A stretch of 64,000 nucleotides of DNA from Saccharospirillum impatiens DSM 12546 (GTDB lineage Bacteria > Pseudomonadota > Gammaproteobacteria > Pseudomonadales > Natronospirillaceae). Shown here piece by piece: positions 51,216-62,062 of the stretch. The notes below the pieces were generated by a model, which saw nothing but the letters and a program-made list of their open reading frames with translations, did not search any database and had not been told where the DNA came from. Every line of letters begins with the position of its first letter. Positions within the stretch are counted from its first letter, which is position 1. Location of the stretch: positions 21,759-85,758 of the forward strand of contig NZ_AUIH01000022.1 of the NCBI RefSeq assembly GCF_000423605.1. Reading direction: 5' to 3'. A program made the position numbers and the translations under genes.

Positions 51216-52265
51216 TCAGGCTACCTGAGCCATTCGCTCAGCCAGCCAGGTCAAAAGTTTTTCGGCCAGTTCCACCGGGGTTCCCTGAGCATCGGCAACG
51301 CCAACCTCCTGAACCGAGTCAGGCATTGAGCTCTGCACACAGCTGTTAGCCGCCTGCACCCAGACGGTTCCGCCAGCGGCTCTGATATCGGCGGCGCCGA
51401 TCGCGCCGTCACTGCCCATGCCACTGAACACAATGGCGTGTGCCCTAGCACCAAAGTGTGCAGCCACATTACTCAGCAAATGATCCAGGCTCGGTCCGTA
51501 AGGTCCCGACCAGGCATTGTTTTGCCACACGATGCCATGATTGTCGGTAAACCGGATCTCATTATCCACCGGTACCAGGTACACATGCCCGTTTTCCAGT
51601 TGCCGGCCATGGTCAGCATGCACGAGACTCAACCGAGTATGACGCCCAATCGATTGCTGCAGAGCGTCGACACAGCCAGCATCTATGTGTTGCGCGTACA
51701 GAAAGCTTGCGGGCAATTCTGCCGGCAGTACGTCCAGAAATTGTTTGACGGCCTCGGGCCCTCCCAACGAAGCACACAACACCCAAATCGGCCCAAGCTC
51801 TGTTTTGGGAGCCTGCTGCAACGACTCCGGTAACGAATAAACCGGTGGTGGTCGGGTCGCTCGCAATCGGTCAAGATCGAAGATGGGAGCTTGAGCTGGA
51901 GGCTGGGTTGCCGGTGCCAACGCCTGCAGCTTTTCCTGCATGCGCCGTTGCCAGCGCGGATAGTCTTCATGGGTACGGGCGGGAATTACCCCGTCACCAA
52001 ACAGAATGGGCGACTCCGTGCTTTCCAGTAACGACTGCACAAAGTCATCCCACTGATCGTGTTTCTCCAACTCAACCACCCAGACACGAATGGTTTCATT
52101 GTGCATCAGCGCGGGCTTAAGGCGGTCCGGATCGGTATTAACGGCCACGTCATAGCCCGCTCCGACAACAACTTCCTGCAACAGGTGCTGTATCAGCGGC
52201 GTGTCGGCGATGATACCGACCCGACTGTGCTGAGACGCTGTCCCGGTCGCCGCCACTGCATTCAT
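51216..52265 (-). CDS. chpB: Chemoreceptor methylesterase ChpB
   Basis: 349 residues. The C-terminal CheB domain (about 155-345) has the full triad: Ser166 in CASLGG, His193 in AQHIDAG and Asp286 in GMGSDGAIG. It would demethylate PilJ. The N-terminal region (about 15-100) resembles a receiver but lacks the acidic pocket and phospho-Asp (WVVELEKHD where VLD is expected), so phosphorylation control is probably absent. It starts 7 nt after chpA. Confidence 0.92.
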   Translation of the reverse strand: MNAVAATGTASQHSRVGIIADTPLIQHLLQEVVVGAGYDVAVNTDPDRLKPALMHNETIRVWVVELEKHDQWDDFVQSLLESTESPILFGDGVIPARTHEDYPRWQRRMQEKLQALAPATQPPAQAPIFDLDRLRATRPPPVYSLPESLQQAPKTELGPIWVLCASLGGPEAVKQFLDVLPAELPASFLYAQHIDAGCVDALQQSIGRHTRLSLVHADHGRQLENGHVYLVPVDNEIRFTDNHGIVWQNNAWSGPYGPSLDHLLSNVAAHFGARAHAIVFSGMGSDGAIGAADIRAAGGTVWVQAANSCVQSSMPDSVQEVGVADAQGTPVELAEKLLTWLAERMAQVA

Positions 52266-52272
52266 AGTGTGA

Positions 52273-55200
52273 TCATGCCTCTATGCCCAGCAAGCGCTTA
52301 ATGGCATCAACCAGAGGCCCTTCCTGGAAGGGTTTGCCCATGTACTCATTCACTCCGATCGACAAGGCCCGCTCACGGTGTTTGGCACCCGTACGGGAGG
52401 TAATCATGATAATCGGAATCTGCTTCAGACGGCTGTCGTGACGCACCCTTGAGGCGACCTCGAACCCGTCCATGTAAGGCATTTCGATATCCAGCAACAT
52501 GATGTCCGGCACCCGGTCCTGCAATTGAGCAACCGCATCTGCCCCATGCTTGGCCAGAATCACTTCCATGCCCTGACGCTCCAGCAACCGGCTGGTCACC
52601 TTACGCACCGTCACTGAATCGTCCACGACCATGACCGTATATGGGCTGTCTTTGTCGCGCACGGGCTTCTTCGTTGCCGCCAGCGCAGTCTTCGGTGTTG
52701 GCAGCGTGGTAACACGGGAATGTTCGATCGCCAGCGAGCTCCGAATAAGAGCCGCGAGATCAAGAATGACCACCACTGAACCGTCACCGAGAATGGTCGC
52801 ACCGGAAACACCCGGCACCGTACTAAACTGGGGCCCAAGCGTTTTCACCACGATTTCACGGCTGCCCATCAACCGGTCTACGTGCAAGGCCATGGAATGG
52901 TGTTCATCACTGCCTTTGACCAGCACTAGCGGAACGGGTGCGGTCAGGCCTTCGACATTCGGTGTGGCCCCGGTACGCAACAACCCTCCCATGTACTCCA
53001 GACGGTAGCGTCCTCCCGCGTACTCAAACAATGGCGCATCCGGGCGGTAGTATTCGGCCAGCTGCTTGGGTGTCACCCGCACGATCCCCTCGATGGAACT
53101 GAGCGGAATGGCGTAGTGGTCTTCTTCAATGTTGACCATCAGAGCGCGGTTAACAGACACCGTGAACGGCAGACGAATGGTAAATTGAGAGCCTTCGCCC
53201 AGCCGCGCATCAATGGCCATGTTGCCACCGAGTTGTTTGACCTCGGAATTAACCACATCCATGCCGACACCGCGACCGGAAATCTGGGTGACTTTCTCGG
53301 CGGTACTGAAACCCGCTTCTAGAATGTACTGCAGTATTTCACGATCGTTAAGATCCGCATCGGCGGCCATCAGGCCACGCTCAATCGCTTTACTCCGGAT
53401 ACGATCGACATTCATGCCGGCGCCGTCATCAGACAGTCGCAATACGATATCGCCGCCTTCGCGGGACAAGTCAAGGCGTACAGAGCCTTTCACTGTTTTA
53501 CCAGACTGCAGGCGCTGGTCCGCGTCCTCGATCCCGTGGTCTACCGCGTTGCGCAGCATGTGCTCGAGCGGAGAAATCATTCGCTCCAGAACCGTACGAT
53601 CCACCTCACCTTCTGCGTTACCAACAATGAAGTCGACTTGCTTACCCAATTCACCAGCCACCTGACGGACGATACGACGTAGCCGCGGTACCAAACGGTT
53701 AAAAGGCACCATGCGAGTTTGCATCAGGCCCTCTTGCAGCTCCGTATTGATTCGGCTCTGCTGCAGTAACAGGGTCTCTGCATCCCGGGTCTTGTCGGTT
53801 AATGAGCCCTTCAGCTCAGTCAGGTCGTAGGTCGCCTCCATCAAAGAACGCGACAGCTGTTGGATCTGGGAATAGCGGTCCATTTCCAACGGGTCGAAGT
53901 CTTCGTAGTTGGTTTCTTCCGCCCGCTCCTGACGAAACAGAATCTGGGCTTCGGTTTCCATATCGAGGCGCCGCACCTGTTCGCGCAACCGATCGATGGT
54001 CGAATCCATTTCCCCGAGGGTAAAGCCAAAATCGCTGACTTCCTGCTCCAGACGCGCCCGGGCGATCGATGTCTCACCGGCCAGGTTAACCAACCCTTCC
54101 AGCAGGTTGGCATTAACCTTGACGGTCTCCTGCGGCTGAGCCCGACGGTTGTCGGCCTTGCGCTCGGCTTCTTTGCGCTTGAATGGCAGGACATTGGTGC
54201 TCACTTCACCGGCATCGCTCGCAGGCTCCGTGTCGGCGCTTGTCGCGAGCTCTGTCGTGGCCGACGTGTCAGGTTCGCTTTGACCAATACCGGTAGTGAC
54301 CTCAACCTGGTCCGGATCGTCCCAGCCATCCTCTTCAAGATCCCGCGCCATTTGGATAACGCTGGGACCAAAGCCAGCCCCACTGTTCGCATGACCATCG
54401 AGCAGCGTATTCATGGCTTCTACGCCCTGAACCAATTGGTCCTGGCGTGCCAGAATGTTGTTAAAGAAGACCTCGTCCAGTGCGTCCTTATTTTGCTGGG
54501 CCCGAACGATAAAGGTTTCGAACTCATGGCTCTGGTCACCCAGATCTTTCAGTCGGGCCAGTCGGGCACCACCTTTAAGGGTGTGCAAAACCCGCTTCAT
54601 CTCATCCGCATGTGTTTCGTTACCCGGCTCCGCCTGCCAGTCTTCAATGGCCTGCTCTAGCTCATTCAGCAACTCACCAGCTTCATCAATGAAAATTTCC
54701 AGGATGTCGAGATCTACATCCGCAGCCAATTCTGCAGCTGGTGCTGGCTCAGGCAGTTTTTCATCAGAGTCAATGGGGTCGGCATCGCTGTGCGGTGCTT
54801 CCACCGGCTTACTCTCCGGAACAGGGGTTTCCTGCTCAGACACCGGGTTTTCTTGTCGGCTAACCTGCGTCATGTCGACCGGCCGGGCAGGCGCACCAGG
54901 ATGCTTGCGAAAGTGGTTGATCGCGGCCACAAGATCCGGAGCTGATTCACAGCTCATGCTCGACTCAATGTCCTGGACCATGACGGCAAGGCGATCGTGG
55001 CACTGCTGAATCAGTTCGAGCAGTCCGTCAGACGCCTGATACTTGCCCTGTGCCAGCCCCTCATACAAAAACTCAAGTTCGTGTGCCAGATCACCCAGTG
55101 GCGAAATTTCGGCCATGCGCGCGCCCCCTTTCAGGGTATGCAGGTCACGCTGCAGGCTCTCTACCTCAAGGGTGTTGTTCGTATCTTCACGCCACTTTTC

Positions 55201-58200
55201 AAGTGATGACTGAATGCTGTCCAGGATGTCATTGGCTTCTTCCAAGAAGATATCCACCAACTCGGCATCGCCTTCAACCCGATAGCGCTGGGCCGCCTCG
55301 AACTCAGGCATAGCCACCTGTTCAGGCTCAACCACCCCCGCCTCGCTGGACTCAAGGTCCTGCCGAATCATGGAGCCTACCTGGTTCTTACTGGAATCAG
55401 CCGGCTCAAGAGGTGTGTTTTCCGCATCGGGCAGCAGTTGATGAAGACGCTCAACGAATAACGCATCCTGACGAATACTCTGACCGGCGGCGAGCCGGTC
55501 CATCATCGATATCAGGGATTCAAGACCGGTATTGGCCAGCTCGAAAAAGCGTTCGTCAGCGTCACACGCCTCACTCCGGGCGCCCTCGACCAGCAAGCCC
55601 AGGTTGTGACTGAGATCGGCTACCGGTAGCAAATCCACGGACTGGGAGGCCAGGGCCAGAGTATTGAGCTCCCGAATCAGCGCATTCACGTCAGCATCCG
55701 GCTCGCCTGCATCCTGCCACCGCTTGAGTATGGTTTCGGCACCCAACACCAGATCCATGCTGTCGGACATAAAAATCGACATCAGGGCGGGATCATCCGG
55801 CTCCTGACTGGGGTCAAGGCGCAACACCCGGTTATAGACGTCCTGGACCTTTGCTTCAAACGCGCCAGTATCAACCGGATCGCCTTTTGAAGCGTGGCGA
55901 ATCAATGCAACCCCATCGGTCAGCACGGTCAAGAATCCCGGGTCGGCAACTTTGGAACGCTCTTGCATGTCCCGGACTAACTGCTCAAGCGGCTGCACCA
56001 GTTCCGCTACCGGCTCAACACTGGCCATGTGAGCCGAGCCTTTGATGGTGTGCAAGGCTCGTTGCAGCGAATCCGGCAACAGAGAAGACGCTGCAGCCTC
56101 ATCGATGTAATGGTCAATGTATTCGAGGTGACTGGCCAGTTCGGCCTGAAAGATCTCCAGCAGCGTATCGGTGCTGCTGTCACTGCTCTCGATATCAAAG
56201 TTGGCCGTATCGAGATCGTCGAGATCGGTTTCTTCTACCTCTGCAACGGGCAATTCATCAAAGTCACTCCAGTCCGAATCATCATCCGGGGTTTCTGCCA
56301 CCTCTGATTGGGGCAACTCAATATCGACATCAACGTCGGAGGGTTCGGAAGACGCAGGAGACTCCGGTGATGCCTCGCCCCAACTGACCGATTCGCCCTT
56401 GGCAAGCGCATTGGCAATGGCTGCAAGATAGTCAGCACGGGCGGTATCCGGTTTCAATTTTTTCTCAAACGCCGTCATCAGCGCGGGTACTTCATCAGTG
56501 ATCTCTTCGATCACCCGCACCAGATCGTTTGAATGCGTAATGCTGCCTTCAATCAGGCGATTAAGCATGTTTTCAATCGACCAGGCTGTTTCCCCCACCA
56601 CAGTGGCACCGACCATACGGCCACTGCCCTTCAGCGTATGAAAAGCCCGTCGGAACTCGGTCAGTGCCGCGCTGTCAGACGGGTCAGCCTTGTATCGTGG
56701 GAAGAATTCATGAATCGTTTCGAGAACTTCGGCGGCTTCCTCAATGAAAATTTCCAGGATGTCGTCGTCAATCAGGTCATCGTCAGCAGCCTCTGCTGTC
56801 TCGGCCACCGTTGGACTCGACTCGCCGGCACGTTCCGGATCATCGATGTCGGCACTGCTCTCATCGCCGGTTTCTGACGGGTCAGTCTCCGTGTCCAGAG
56901 CCAGCCAATCACTGGATTCCCCGTCGTCAGTCGGTGATTGGTCCGAGACCGGCCGGGCTTCTATGTCATCATCCCAGTCTGTCAGGGTCTCGAAGTCGTC
57001 GGTCGCTTCAATGTCGAGCTCGACGTCGGCGTCATCTTCAAGGTCACCGCTGTCACCCAGTTCCAGTTCCTGAAGTGACAGGTCCGGGAAATCGTCTTTG
57101 TCTGTTTCAACCGGTTCTTCCGCATCCGGCTCGGCAGCCGAGTCCGCTTCCGGAAAGAGGTTGATGGTGTAACCGAGCTTCGCAATCGAATCGGCGGCAC
57201 GCTGCAGAATATCCAGATTGGTTCCGCTGCCATCCCGCGACAAACGTTCCAGATAGTATTCAACCCCCATAATGGCATCTGCAAGGGCATCCAACTCATT
57301 CCATTCCGGCGTGCGCTTGTTGCCCAAAAGTTGGTCTTCAACATAATCCTGAGCGTACTTCAGAACCGTCGCAGCCTGCTCCAGCGGTATCATGGTCAAG
57401 CCGCCGCGGATACCGCTCAGATCACGGGGCACCGCTTCCAGCTTACTGTGATCCCAGTGCGAGCCAATAAACTCGACAATGGCGTCTTTAACCTGTTCCA
57501 AGCCGTTGCGGGCTTCGCGAACAACCGCCTCCTGAGCACCGTCAAGACCATCATCGTATTCGTCACGGTCAAAACTGGCATCGCTGGCAATGCCAGACAG
57601 ACTGGCTTCGACATACAGCAGGGCACCGGCGATGTCCATCAGCACGCCATCGTCTTTTAGCTCTGGCTCCTGTTGCGTGGTTTTTATCAGGTCGAGCTGT
57701 TCATTCAACACACGGCGCGGGTTACCCAGCCCCAGCACCGCCATGGTATCCGCCATTTGCTTGATACCAGGCTCTAACTCTGACAAACGGCGCGACTCAG
57801 TCACCCGGGTCCGCACCATAAGATCCAGTGAGTCCTTGAGTCTTGCCAGTTCCTCAAGCAAGGCTGACACAACGCTGCCGACGGTTTCCCGGTCAGGACC
57901 CGACAGGCGTTGTCGCTGCGTTTCAATTTCCGCTTCGTCGGGCAAGGCCTGACTGAGGTGATAGCTGTCCTGAATGTGTTGCACTCGACTCAGACCCGAG
58001 GCATCAATTTTGGCGAGGTAATAAAGCAGGTTCTTGAGCTGGTCCTCGTGCGGGTATTGCCCGGCCACGCCTACCGGATCGGCGAGCAATCGTTTCATGG
58101 CACCGTCAAGGTGCCGCAAAATGACCGTAATAGCAGCAGAACGTTCAATACGCCCTGCTTTGATTGCGCCAATGAAGGCATCAGCCACCTGCCATAACGA

Positions 58201-58833
58201 ACCCATAGGGGTGCGCTCGGTCAAACCGACCAGTCGATGCACCGATTTACCCAAATATTCGAGGTTGTTGTCGGTGTCTTCGTTGCGTAACCAGCCGAGC
58301 AATGCCAACTGGTACATCTGACGCAGTTTGCGCAACAACTGGACCACGCTCGACTGCCCGATACTCTGGGTATCCGGCTCGCCCACAAACCGGCGAGAAG
58401 CAGACAAGTCAGGGGTGAACAACGCCGTTTCGGATAGCAGTGGCTCGCCTCGTGCCGCCCGCAAGTCATTCAACAATGGCAGAATAACAACCGGCAGATC
58501 ACTTTGGCCGCGCTTGAGCTTCTCAAGGTAATTCGGCAACTGCAGAATAGCCTGCATTAACAGAGCGAGGTTATCCTGGCTCGGCGGAATATCACCGTCC
58601 ACGATCGACTGATTCAGACGTTCCATTTCTTCAGCAAGCAAAGCTGCACCGAAAAACTCGACCATCTGCAAAGTGCCGTTTACCTGATGTATGTAGGCCA
58701 GGCTAAACTGAAGTCGAGTGGTATCTTCGGGCGTATCAACGAACGCTTCCAGGGCTTGCCGCGCCTGCTTAAGCGTATCGAAGATCTCTCCCTTGACCCA
58801 TTCCAGTGCAACATAATCACGGCGTTCTGCCAT
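52273..58833 (-). CDS. chpA: Hybrid chemotaxis histidine kinase ChpA
   Basis: 2186 residues. It is the central kinase of the twitching-motility chemosensory system. The N-terminal MAERRDYVALEWVKGEI (in parts) matches Pseudomonas ChpA, and an early HQVNGT resembles a degenerate Hpt. Four canonical Hpt motifs follow: His732 (HTLKGSGRM), His928 (HTIKGSAHM), His1232 (HTLKGGARM), His1417 (HTLKGGARL). They are separated by acidic linkers. Next come the CheA dimerisation region (about 1570-1700), the HATPase (LRNAVDHGIED near 1758, DDGAGM), a CheW domain and a C-terminal receiver with phospho-acceptor Asp2115 (LLDIEMPYMDG). AGGGG lies ahead of the ATG. Confidence 0.97.
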   Translation of the reverse strand: MAERRDYVALEWVKGEIFDTLKQARQALEAFVDTPEDTTRLQFSLAYIHQVNGTLQMVEFFGAALLAEEMERLNQSIVDGDIPPSQDNLALLMQAILQLPNYLEKLKRGQSDLPVVILPLLNDLRAARGEPLLSETALFTPDLSASRRFVGEPDTQSIGQSSVVQLLRKLRQMYQLALLGWLRNEDTDNNLEYLGKSVHRLVGLTERTPMGSLWQVADAFIGAIKAGRIERSAAITVILRHLDGAMKRLLADPVGVAGQYPHEDQLKNLLYYLAKIDASGLSRVQHIQDSYHLSQALPDEAEIETQRQRLSGPDRETVGSVVSALLEELARLKDSLDLMVRTRVTESRRLSELEPGIKQMADTMAVLGLGNPRRVLNEQLDLIKTTQQEPELKDDGVLMDIAGALLYVEASLSGIASDASFDRDEYDDGLDGAQEAVVREARNGLEQVKDAIVEFIGSHWDHSKLEAVPRDLSGIRGGLTMIPLEQAATVLKYAQDYVEDQLLGNKRTPEWNELDALADAIMGVEYYLERLSRDGSGTNLDILQRAADSIAKLGYTINLFPEADSAAEPDAEEPVETDKDDFPDLSLQELELGDSGDLEDDADVELDIEATDDFETLTDWDDDIEARPVSDQSPTDDGESSDWLALDTETDPSETGDESSADIDDPERAGESSPTVAETAEAADDDLIDDDILEIFIEEAAEVLETIHEFFPRYKADPSDSAALTEFRRAFHTLKGSGRMVGATVVGETAWSIENMLNRLIEGSITHSNDLVRVIEEITDEVPALMTAFEKKLKPDTARADYLAAIANALAKGESVSWGEASPESPASSEPSDVDVDIELPQSEVAETPDDDSDWSDFDELPVAEVEETDLDDLDTANFDIESSDSSTDTLLEIFQAELASHLEYIDHYIDEAAASSLLPDSLQRALHTIKGSAHMASVEPVAELVQPLEQLVRDMQERSKVADPGFLTVLTDGVALIRHASKGDPVDTGAFEAKVQDVYNRVLRLDPSQEPDDPALMSIFMSDSMDLVLGAETILKRWQDAGEPDADVNALIRELNTLALASQSVDLLPVADLSHNLGLLVEGARSEACDADERFFELANTGLESLISMMDRLAAGQSIRQDALFVERLHQLLPDAENTPLEPADSSKNQVGSMIRQDLESSEAGVVEPEQVAMPEFEAAQRYRVEGDAELVDIFLEEANDILDSIQSSLEKWREDTNNTLEVESLQRDLHTLKGGARMAEISPLGDLAHELEFLYEGLAQGKYQASDGLLELIQQCHDRLAVMVQDIESSMSCESAPDLVAAINHFRKHPGAPARPVDMTQVSRQENPVSEQETPVPESKPVEAPHSDADPIDSDEKLPEPAPAAELAADVDLDILEIFIDEAGELLNELEQAIEDWQAEPGNETHADEMKRVLHTLKGGARLARLKDLGDQSHEFETFIVRAQQNKDALDEVFFNNILARQDQLVQGVEAMNTLLDGHANSGAGFGPSVIQMARDLEEDGWDDPDQVEVTTGIGQSEPDTSATTELATSADTEPASDAGEVSTNVLPFKRKEAERKADNRRAQPQETVKVNANLLEGLVNLAGETSIARARLEQEVSDFGFTLGEMDSTIDRLREQVRRLDMETEAQILFRQERAEETNYEDFDPLEMDRYSQIQQLSRSLMEATYDLTELKGSLTDKTRDAETLLLQQSRINTELQEGLMQTRMVPFNRLVPRLRRIVRQVAGELGKQVDFIVGNAEGEVDRTVLERMISPLEHMLRNAVDHGIEDADQRLQSGKTVKGSVRLDLSREGGDIVLRLSDDGAGMNVDRIRSKAIERGLMAADADLNDREILQYILEAGFSTAEKVTQISGRGVGMDVVNSEVKQLGGNMAIDARLGEGSQFTIRLPFTVSVNRALMVNIEEDHYAIPLSSIEGIVRVTPKQLAEYYRPDAPLFEYAGGRYRLEYMGGLLRTGATPNVEGLTAPVPLVLVKGSDEHHSMALHVDRLMGSREIVVKTLGPQFSTVPGVSGATILGDGSVVVILDLAALIRSSLAIEHSRVTTLPTPKTALAATKKPVRDKDSPYTVMVVDDSVTVRKVTSRLLERQGMEVILAKHGADAVAQLQDRVPDIMLLDIEMPYMDGFEVASRVRHDSRLKQIPIIMITSRTGAKHRERALSIGVNEYMGKPFQEGPLVDAIKRLLGIEA

Positions 58834-58851
58834 GCCTGTACCCCTTTGTAT

Positions 58852-59706
58852 TCATTTGTGTTTCAAGTAGGCCAACGCTCGTTCACCGGGTACGCGCGTC
58901 AGTTCAGGCATCTTCCAGTCCACAACTTCGCCCAGGCCCAGCACCAGCATGCCACCCTTGGCCAGTCGATTGGCCAGTTCAGACACGATTTCCTTGCGGC
59001 GCCACTTGCGAAAATAAATCAGCATATTCTGGCAATAAATCAGGTCCAGCTCTTTCATCGGTGATCGAGCCAGTTCCAGCACATTAAGACGGGTAAAACA
59101 CACACGTTCCTGTAACGCCGGAGCTATCTGATACTGCCCCACCTGAGGCGAAAAAAACCGCTCGATCAGGCGTTTATCCAACATCTCGACCCGCCGCGCC
59201 GGGTACACACCCTGACGGGCGGTTTCAAGTGCCCGGGAGGAAACATCGGTCCCGGTTACGCCAAAATGCCTGACCTGGTCGCATTCACGACGTAACAAAT
59301 CAGCCGTCATCATCGCCAGGCTGTAGGTTTCTTCACCCGTAGAACAACCGACACTCCAAATACTGAGCGGTCGGGTGATTTCATGAACACGGCGCGTCAG
59401 ATGGTCTCGCGTCAGAGCAAAAGCGGCCGGATCTCTGAAAAACCGGGTTTCCTGAACGGTTACCCGGTCAATCAGGCAGTTCCATTCGATCAGCCCCGCA
59501 TCGCCGCTGCGAATATAGCGGTAGTAATCCAGATAATCCGTAAAGCCAAGCTCACGCATGCGAATGGCCAGGCTGGTCTTCAGAAAACTGCGTCGCTGCT
59601 CTGACAACTGCAATCCGAGACGTTGCTCAAGCAATTCCTGCCAGGTGAAAAAGGCACGATCGCTCAATTCAGGAGCCTGATGTACGGACGCGCTCTGGGT
59701 CACCAC
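58852..59706 (-). CDS. pilK: Chemoreceptor methyltransferase PilK
   Basis: 284 residues of the CheR type. The N-terminal helical domain includes RLGLQLSEQRRSFL. The SAM-binding domain has WSVGCSTGEETYSLAMM and LIYCQNMLIYF. It would methylate PilJ. The start is GTG with GAGG 7 nt upstream. It lies between pilJ and chpA, as in Pseudomonas. Confidence 0.93.
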   Translation of the reverse strand: MVTQSASVHQAPELSDRAFFTWQELLEQRLGLQLSEQRRSFLKTSLAIRMRELGFTDYLDYYRYIRSGDAGLIEWNCLIDRVTVQETRFFRDPAAFALTRDHLTRRVHEITRPLSIWSVGCSTGEETYSLAMMTADLLRRECDQVRHFGVTGTDVSSRALETARQGVYPARRVEMLDKRLIERFFSPQVGQYQIAPALQERVCFTRLNVLELARSPMKELDLIYCQNMLIYFRKWRRKEIVSELANRLAKGGMLVLGLGEVVDWKMPELTRVPGERALAYLKHK

Positions 59707-59801
59707 GTTACTGCCTCATCCACATTCAGCGGTGCATCGCCGCATGGCCAGACCTACAGCCATGCGCCTCAATGTCCCTGAGAACTCTGACGAGGGCGCT
59801 G

Positions 59802-61892
59802 TTAAGCGACCTCATCGTCCAGTTCCGGGGCACCCAGCATATCCAGGTCGTCATCGCTGTCCGGCAGTTTGAAACCGGCCACCGAGGAACGCAGATCGTT
59901 GGCGAGCTGAGCCAGGTTACCAATAGACTTGGCCGTGGCGGTCGTACCGGCTGAGGTTTGCGAGGTAATCTCCTGAATCACGTTCATCGTATTGGAAATG
60001 TGACCGGCTGATGAAGCCTGTTGACGGGCTGCGTTGGAGATGTTCTGAATCAAGTCGGCCAGGTTTTTCGATACCGACTCAATTTCTTCCAGTGCAACAC
60101 CGGCATCCTGTGCCAGACGCGCACCCCGAACCACCTCTGCCACGGTTTGCTCCATCGAGATAACCGCTTCGTTGGTGTCGTTCTGAATGGTCTTAACCAG
60201 TGCTTCGATCTGCTTGGTTGCTGCTGACGACCGCTCAGCAAGCCGCTGAACTTCGTCCGCTACCACCGCGAAACCCCGGCCTGCATCACCGGCCATGGAA
60301 GCCTGGATCGCTGCGTTCAGGGCCAGAATGTTGGTCTGGTCGGCAATGTCGTTAATCAACGATACGATGTCGCCAATTTCCTGCGAGGATTCACCGAGTC
60401 GTTTAATACGTTTCGAGGTTTCCTGAATCTGTTCCCGAATGTTGTCCATGCCATTGATGGTCGATTGCACCACGTCGGCACCTTTTTTGGCGATCGCAAC
60501 CGACCGCTCGGCTACCGCCGCCGATTCCGCTGCGTTGGCCGATACCTGGTCAATGGACACCGCCATTTCATTCACCGCCGCAGAGGCGCCGGCAATTTCC
60601 TGAGCCTGGTGCTCGGAGGCTTCCGCCAGGTGCATGGCCGTTGCCTGCGTTTCCTGGGCTGCCGAAGATACCTGAACCGCTGTCGAGTTAATGGCCGATA
60701 CCAACTGGCGCATCTGGTCGATCGCGAAGTTGATGGAGTCGGCAATGGCCCCGGTGAAATCCTCGGTTACCGTTGCCTGAGTGGTCAGGTCACCGTCTGC
60801 AAGGTCGGCCAGTTCGTCAAGCAGTCGCAAAATAGCGTTCTGGTTTTGTTCGTTTGTTTCAGCGGTTTCACGCAAGTCTTTCTGGGTGTCGCGAATAACC
60901 ACGAATACGGCGATGGCAATCAGCACCAGGGCCAATGCACCCAAAGCGTAAATGACCAGTGCATTGCTCAAAGGGCGGGTGTCCGCTGCCTGCTGGATTT
61001 GACCAGCCAGGGTTGAAGCCTGCTCAAGCAAAACCTGCGAGTCAGAGAAAATGTTAGTAGCAGCCTCACGCACCTGGAACAACTCGGGAGAGGTTGCCAT
61101 GATCTGTGTGACCGAGCCGGATACGATCTGGAACAGATTGGCAATTTCATCCAGCGCTTCACGCGCCTCTATGTCGTCAACACGGTCGATGTCGAGGTTG
61201 GCATTACCGTTCAGCATGCCATCCAGTACCCGTTGAAACAGTGCCGCATCCCGTTCAAAGGAGTCGGCCGCCATAACAGCGCCCTCGCCTCCGACCAAAA
61301 CCCGGTTGATCGACCGGACAATCCGTTCGGCCAACCAGGCCTGACGCTGGGCAACCGCCACCTGACCCGCACCGGCATTCGTTTCCAGCAGGATTTCAAC
61401 AACCTCGTCGTATTCGACCTGCAATTCTGGAATTCTTTCCGACAGCGTGTTGGCGGTTGCGTGCAAGTCAAGGATGGTTTCCTGAGACTCAACGATCAAA
61501 TCCGAATTTTGACTAACCCGACTCCAGATACGCGACAAACTGCTGATGTCGACGTTGGGAGCATGTTGCGCCAGCGCAGGTGTTCCGGTAATCGTGTTGC
61601 CTTGCTGCACATAGTTGAAGCGTACTTCGAACTCGGCACGTGAACGCTGCAAAAGCCCAAAGGCTTGCTCCTGACCGCCCGAAGCCTCCGAGGAGTTCTT
61701 CGCGATTTCCTGCGACAACACTCGCATCTCGCCCGCGTGTTCAAGCAACTCCTGGTCGAAGGCACCCAATCTGAAATTCTGGTACACCACCGCGAACAAG
61801 CCCAGTACCACGACCAGCAGCGCGGCCAGCAGAATACTGAGCAATCGGTTGGTACCCAGGATGGTTAATAAATTTCCGGCTCTTTGTTTCAT
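59802..61892 (-). CDS. pilJ: Type IV pilus chemoreceptor PilJ
   Basis: 696 residues. Transmembrane helices at about 17-38 and 310-332 flank a helical periplasmic region with two PilJ N-type modules. A HAMP-like segment leads into the cytoplasmic methyl-accepting domain, with the tip hairpin DQTNILALNAAIQASMAGDAGRGFA (shown in part by DQTNILALNAAIQA, GRGFAVVADEVQRLA). It signals to ChpA through PilI. GGAG lies 9 nt upstream inside a small palindrome (CGAACT-CC-AGTTCG, 61897-61910). Confidence 0.96.
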   Translation of the reverse strand: MKQRAGNLLTILGTNRLLSILLAALLVVVLGLFAVVYQNFRLGAFDQELLEHAGEMRVLSQEIAKNSSEASGGQEQAFGLLQRSRAEFEVRFNYVQQGNTITGTPALAQHAPNVDISSLSRIWSRVSQNSDLIVESQETILDLHATANTLSERIPELQVEYDEVVEILLETNAGAGQVAVAQRQAWLAERIVRSINRVLVGGEGAVMAADSFERDAALFQRVLDGMLNGNANLDIDRVDDIEAREALDEIANLFQIVSGSVTQIMATSPELFQVREAATNIFSDSQVLLEQASTLAGQIQQAADTRPLSNALVIYALGALALVLIAIAVFVVIRDTQKDLRETAETNEQNQNAILRLLDELADLADGDLTTQATVTEDFTGAIADSINFAIDQMRQLVSAINSTAVQVSSAAQETQATAMHLAEASEHQAQEIAGASAAVNEMAVSIDQVSANAAESAAVAERSVAIAKKGADVVQSTINGMDNIREQIQETSKRIKRLGESSQEIGDIVSLINDIADQTNILALNAAIQASMAGDAGRGFAVVADEVQRLAERSSAATKQIEALVKTIQNDTNEAVISMEQTVAEVVRGARLAQDAGVALEEIESVSKNLADLIQNISNAARQQASSAGHISNTMNVIQEITSQTSAGTTATAKSIGNLAQLANDLRSSVAGFKLPDSDDDLDMLGAPELDDEVA

Positions 61893-62062
61893 CGTTCGAA
61901 CTCCAGTTCGGCCTCAGGCTGTGCTTCTGAAATAGAATCGTTCTGATAGTCAATTGCGTAAATGCAGGCTTGCGGAACGGCGTTCATTCAAACGCCTCCC
62001 AGATCAGCCTTTCCTTGGGTGTGCCGCACTGCAGAGCACTGCATTCGCTCACCCGATGACGG

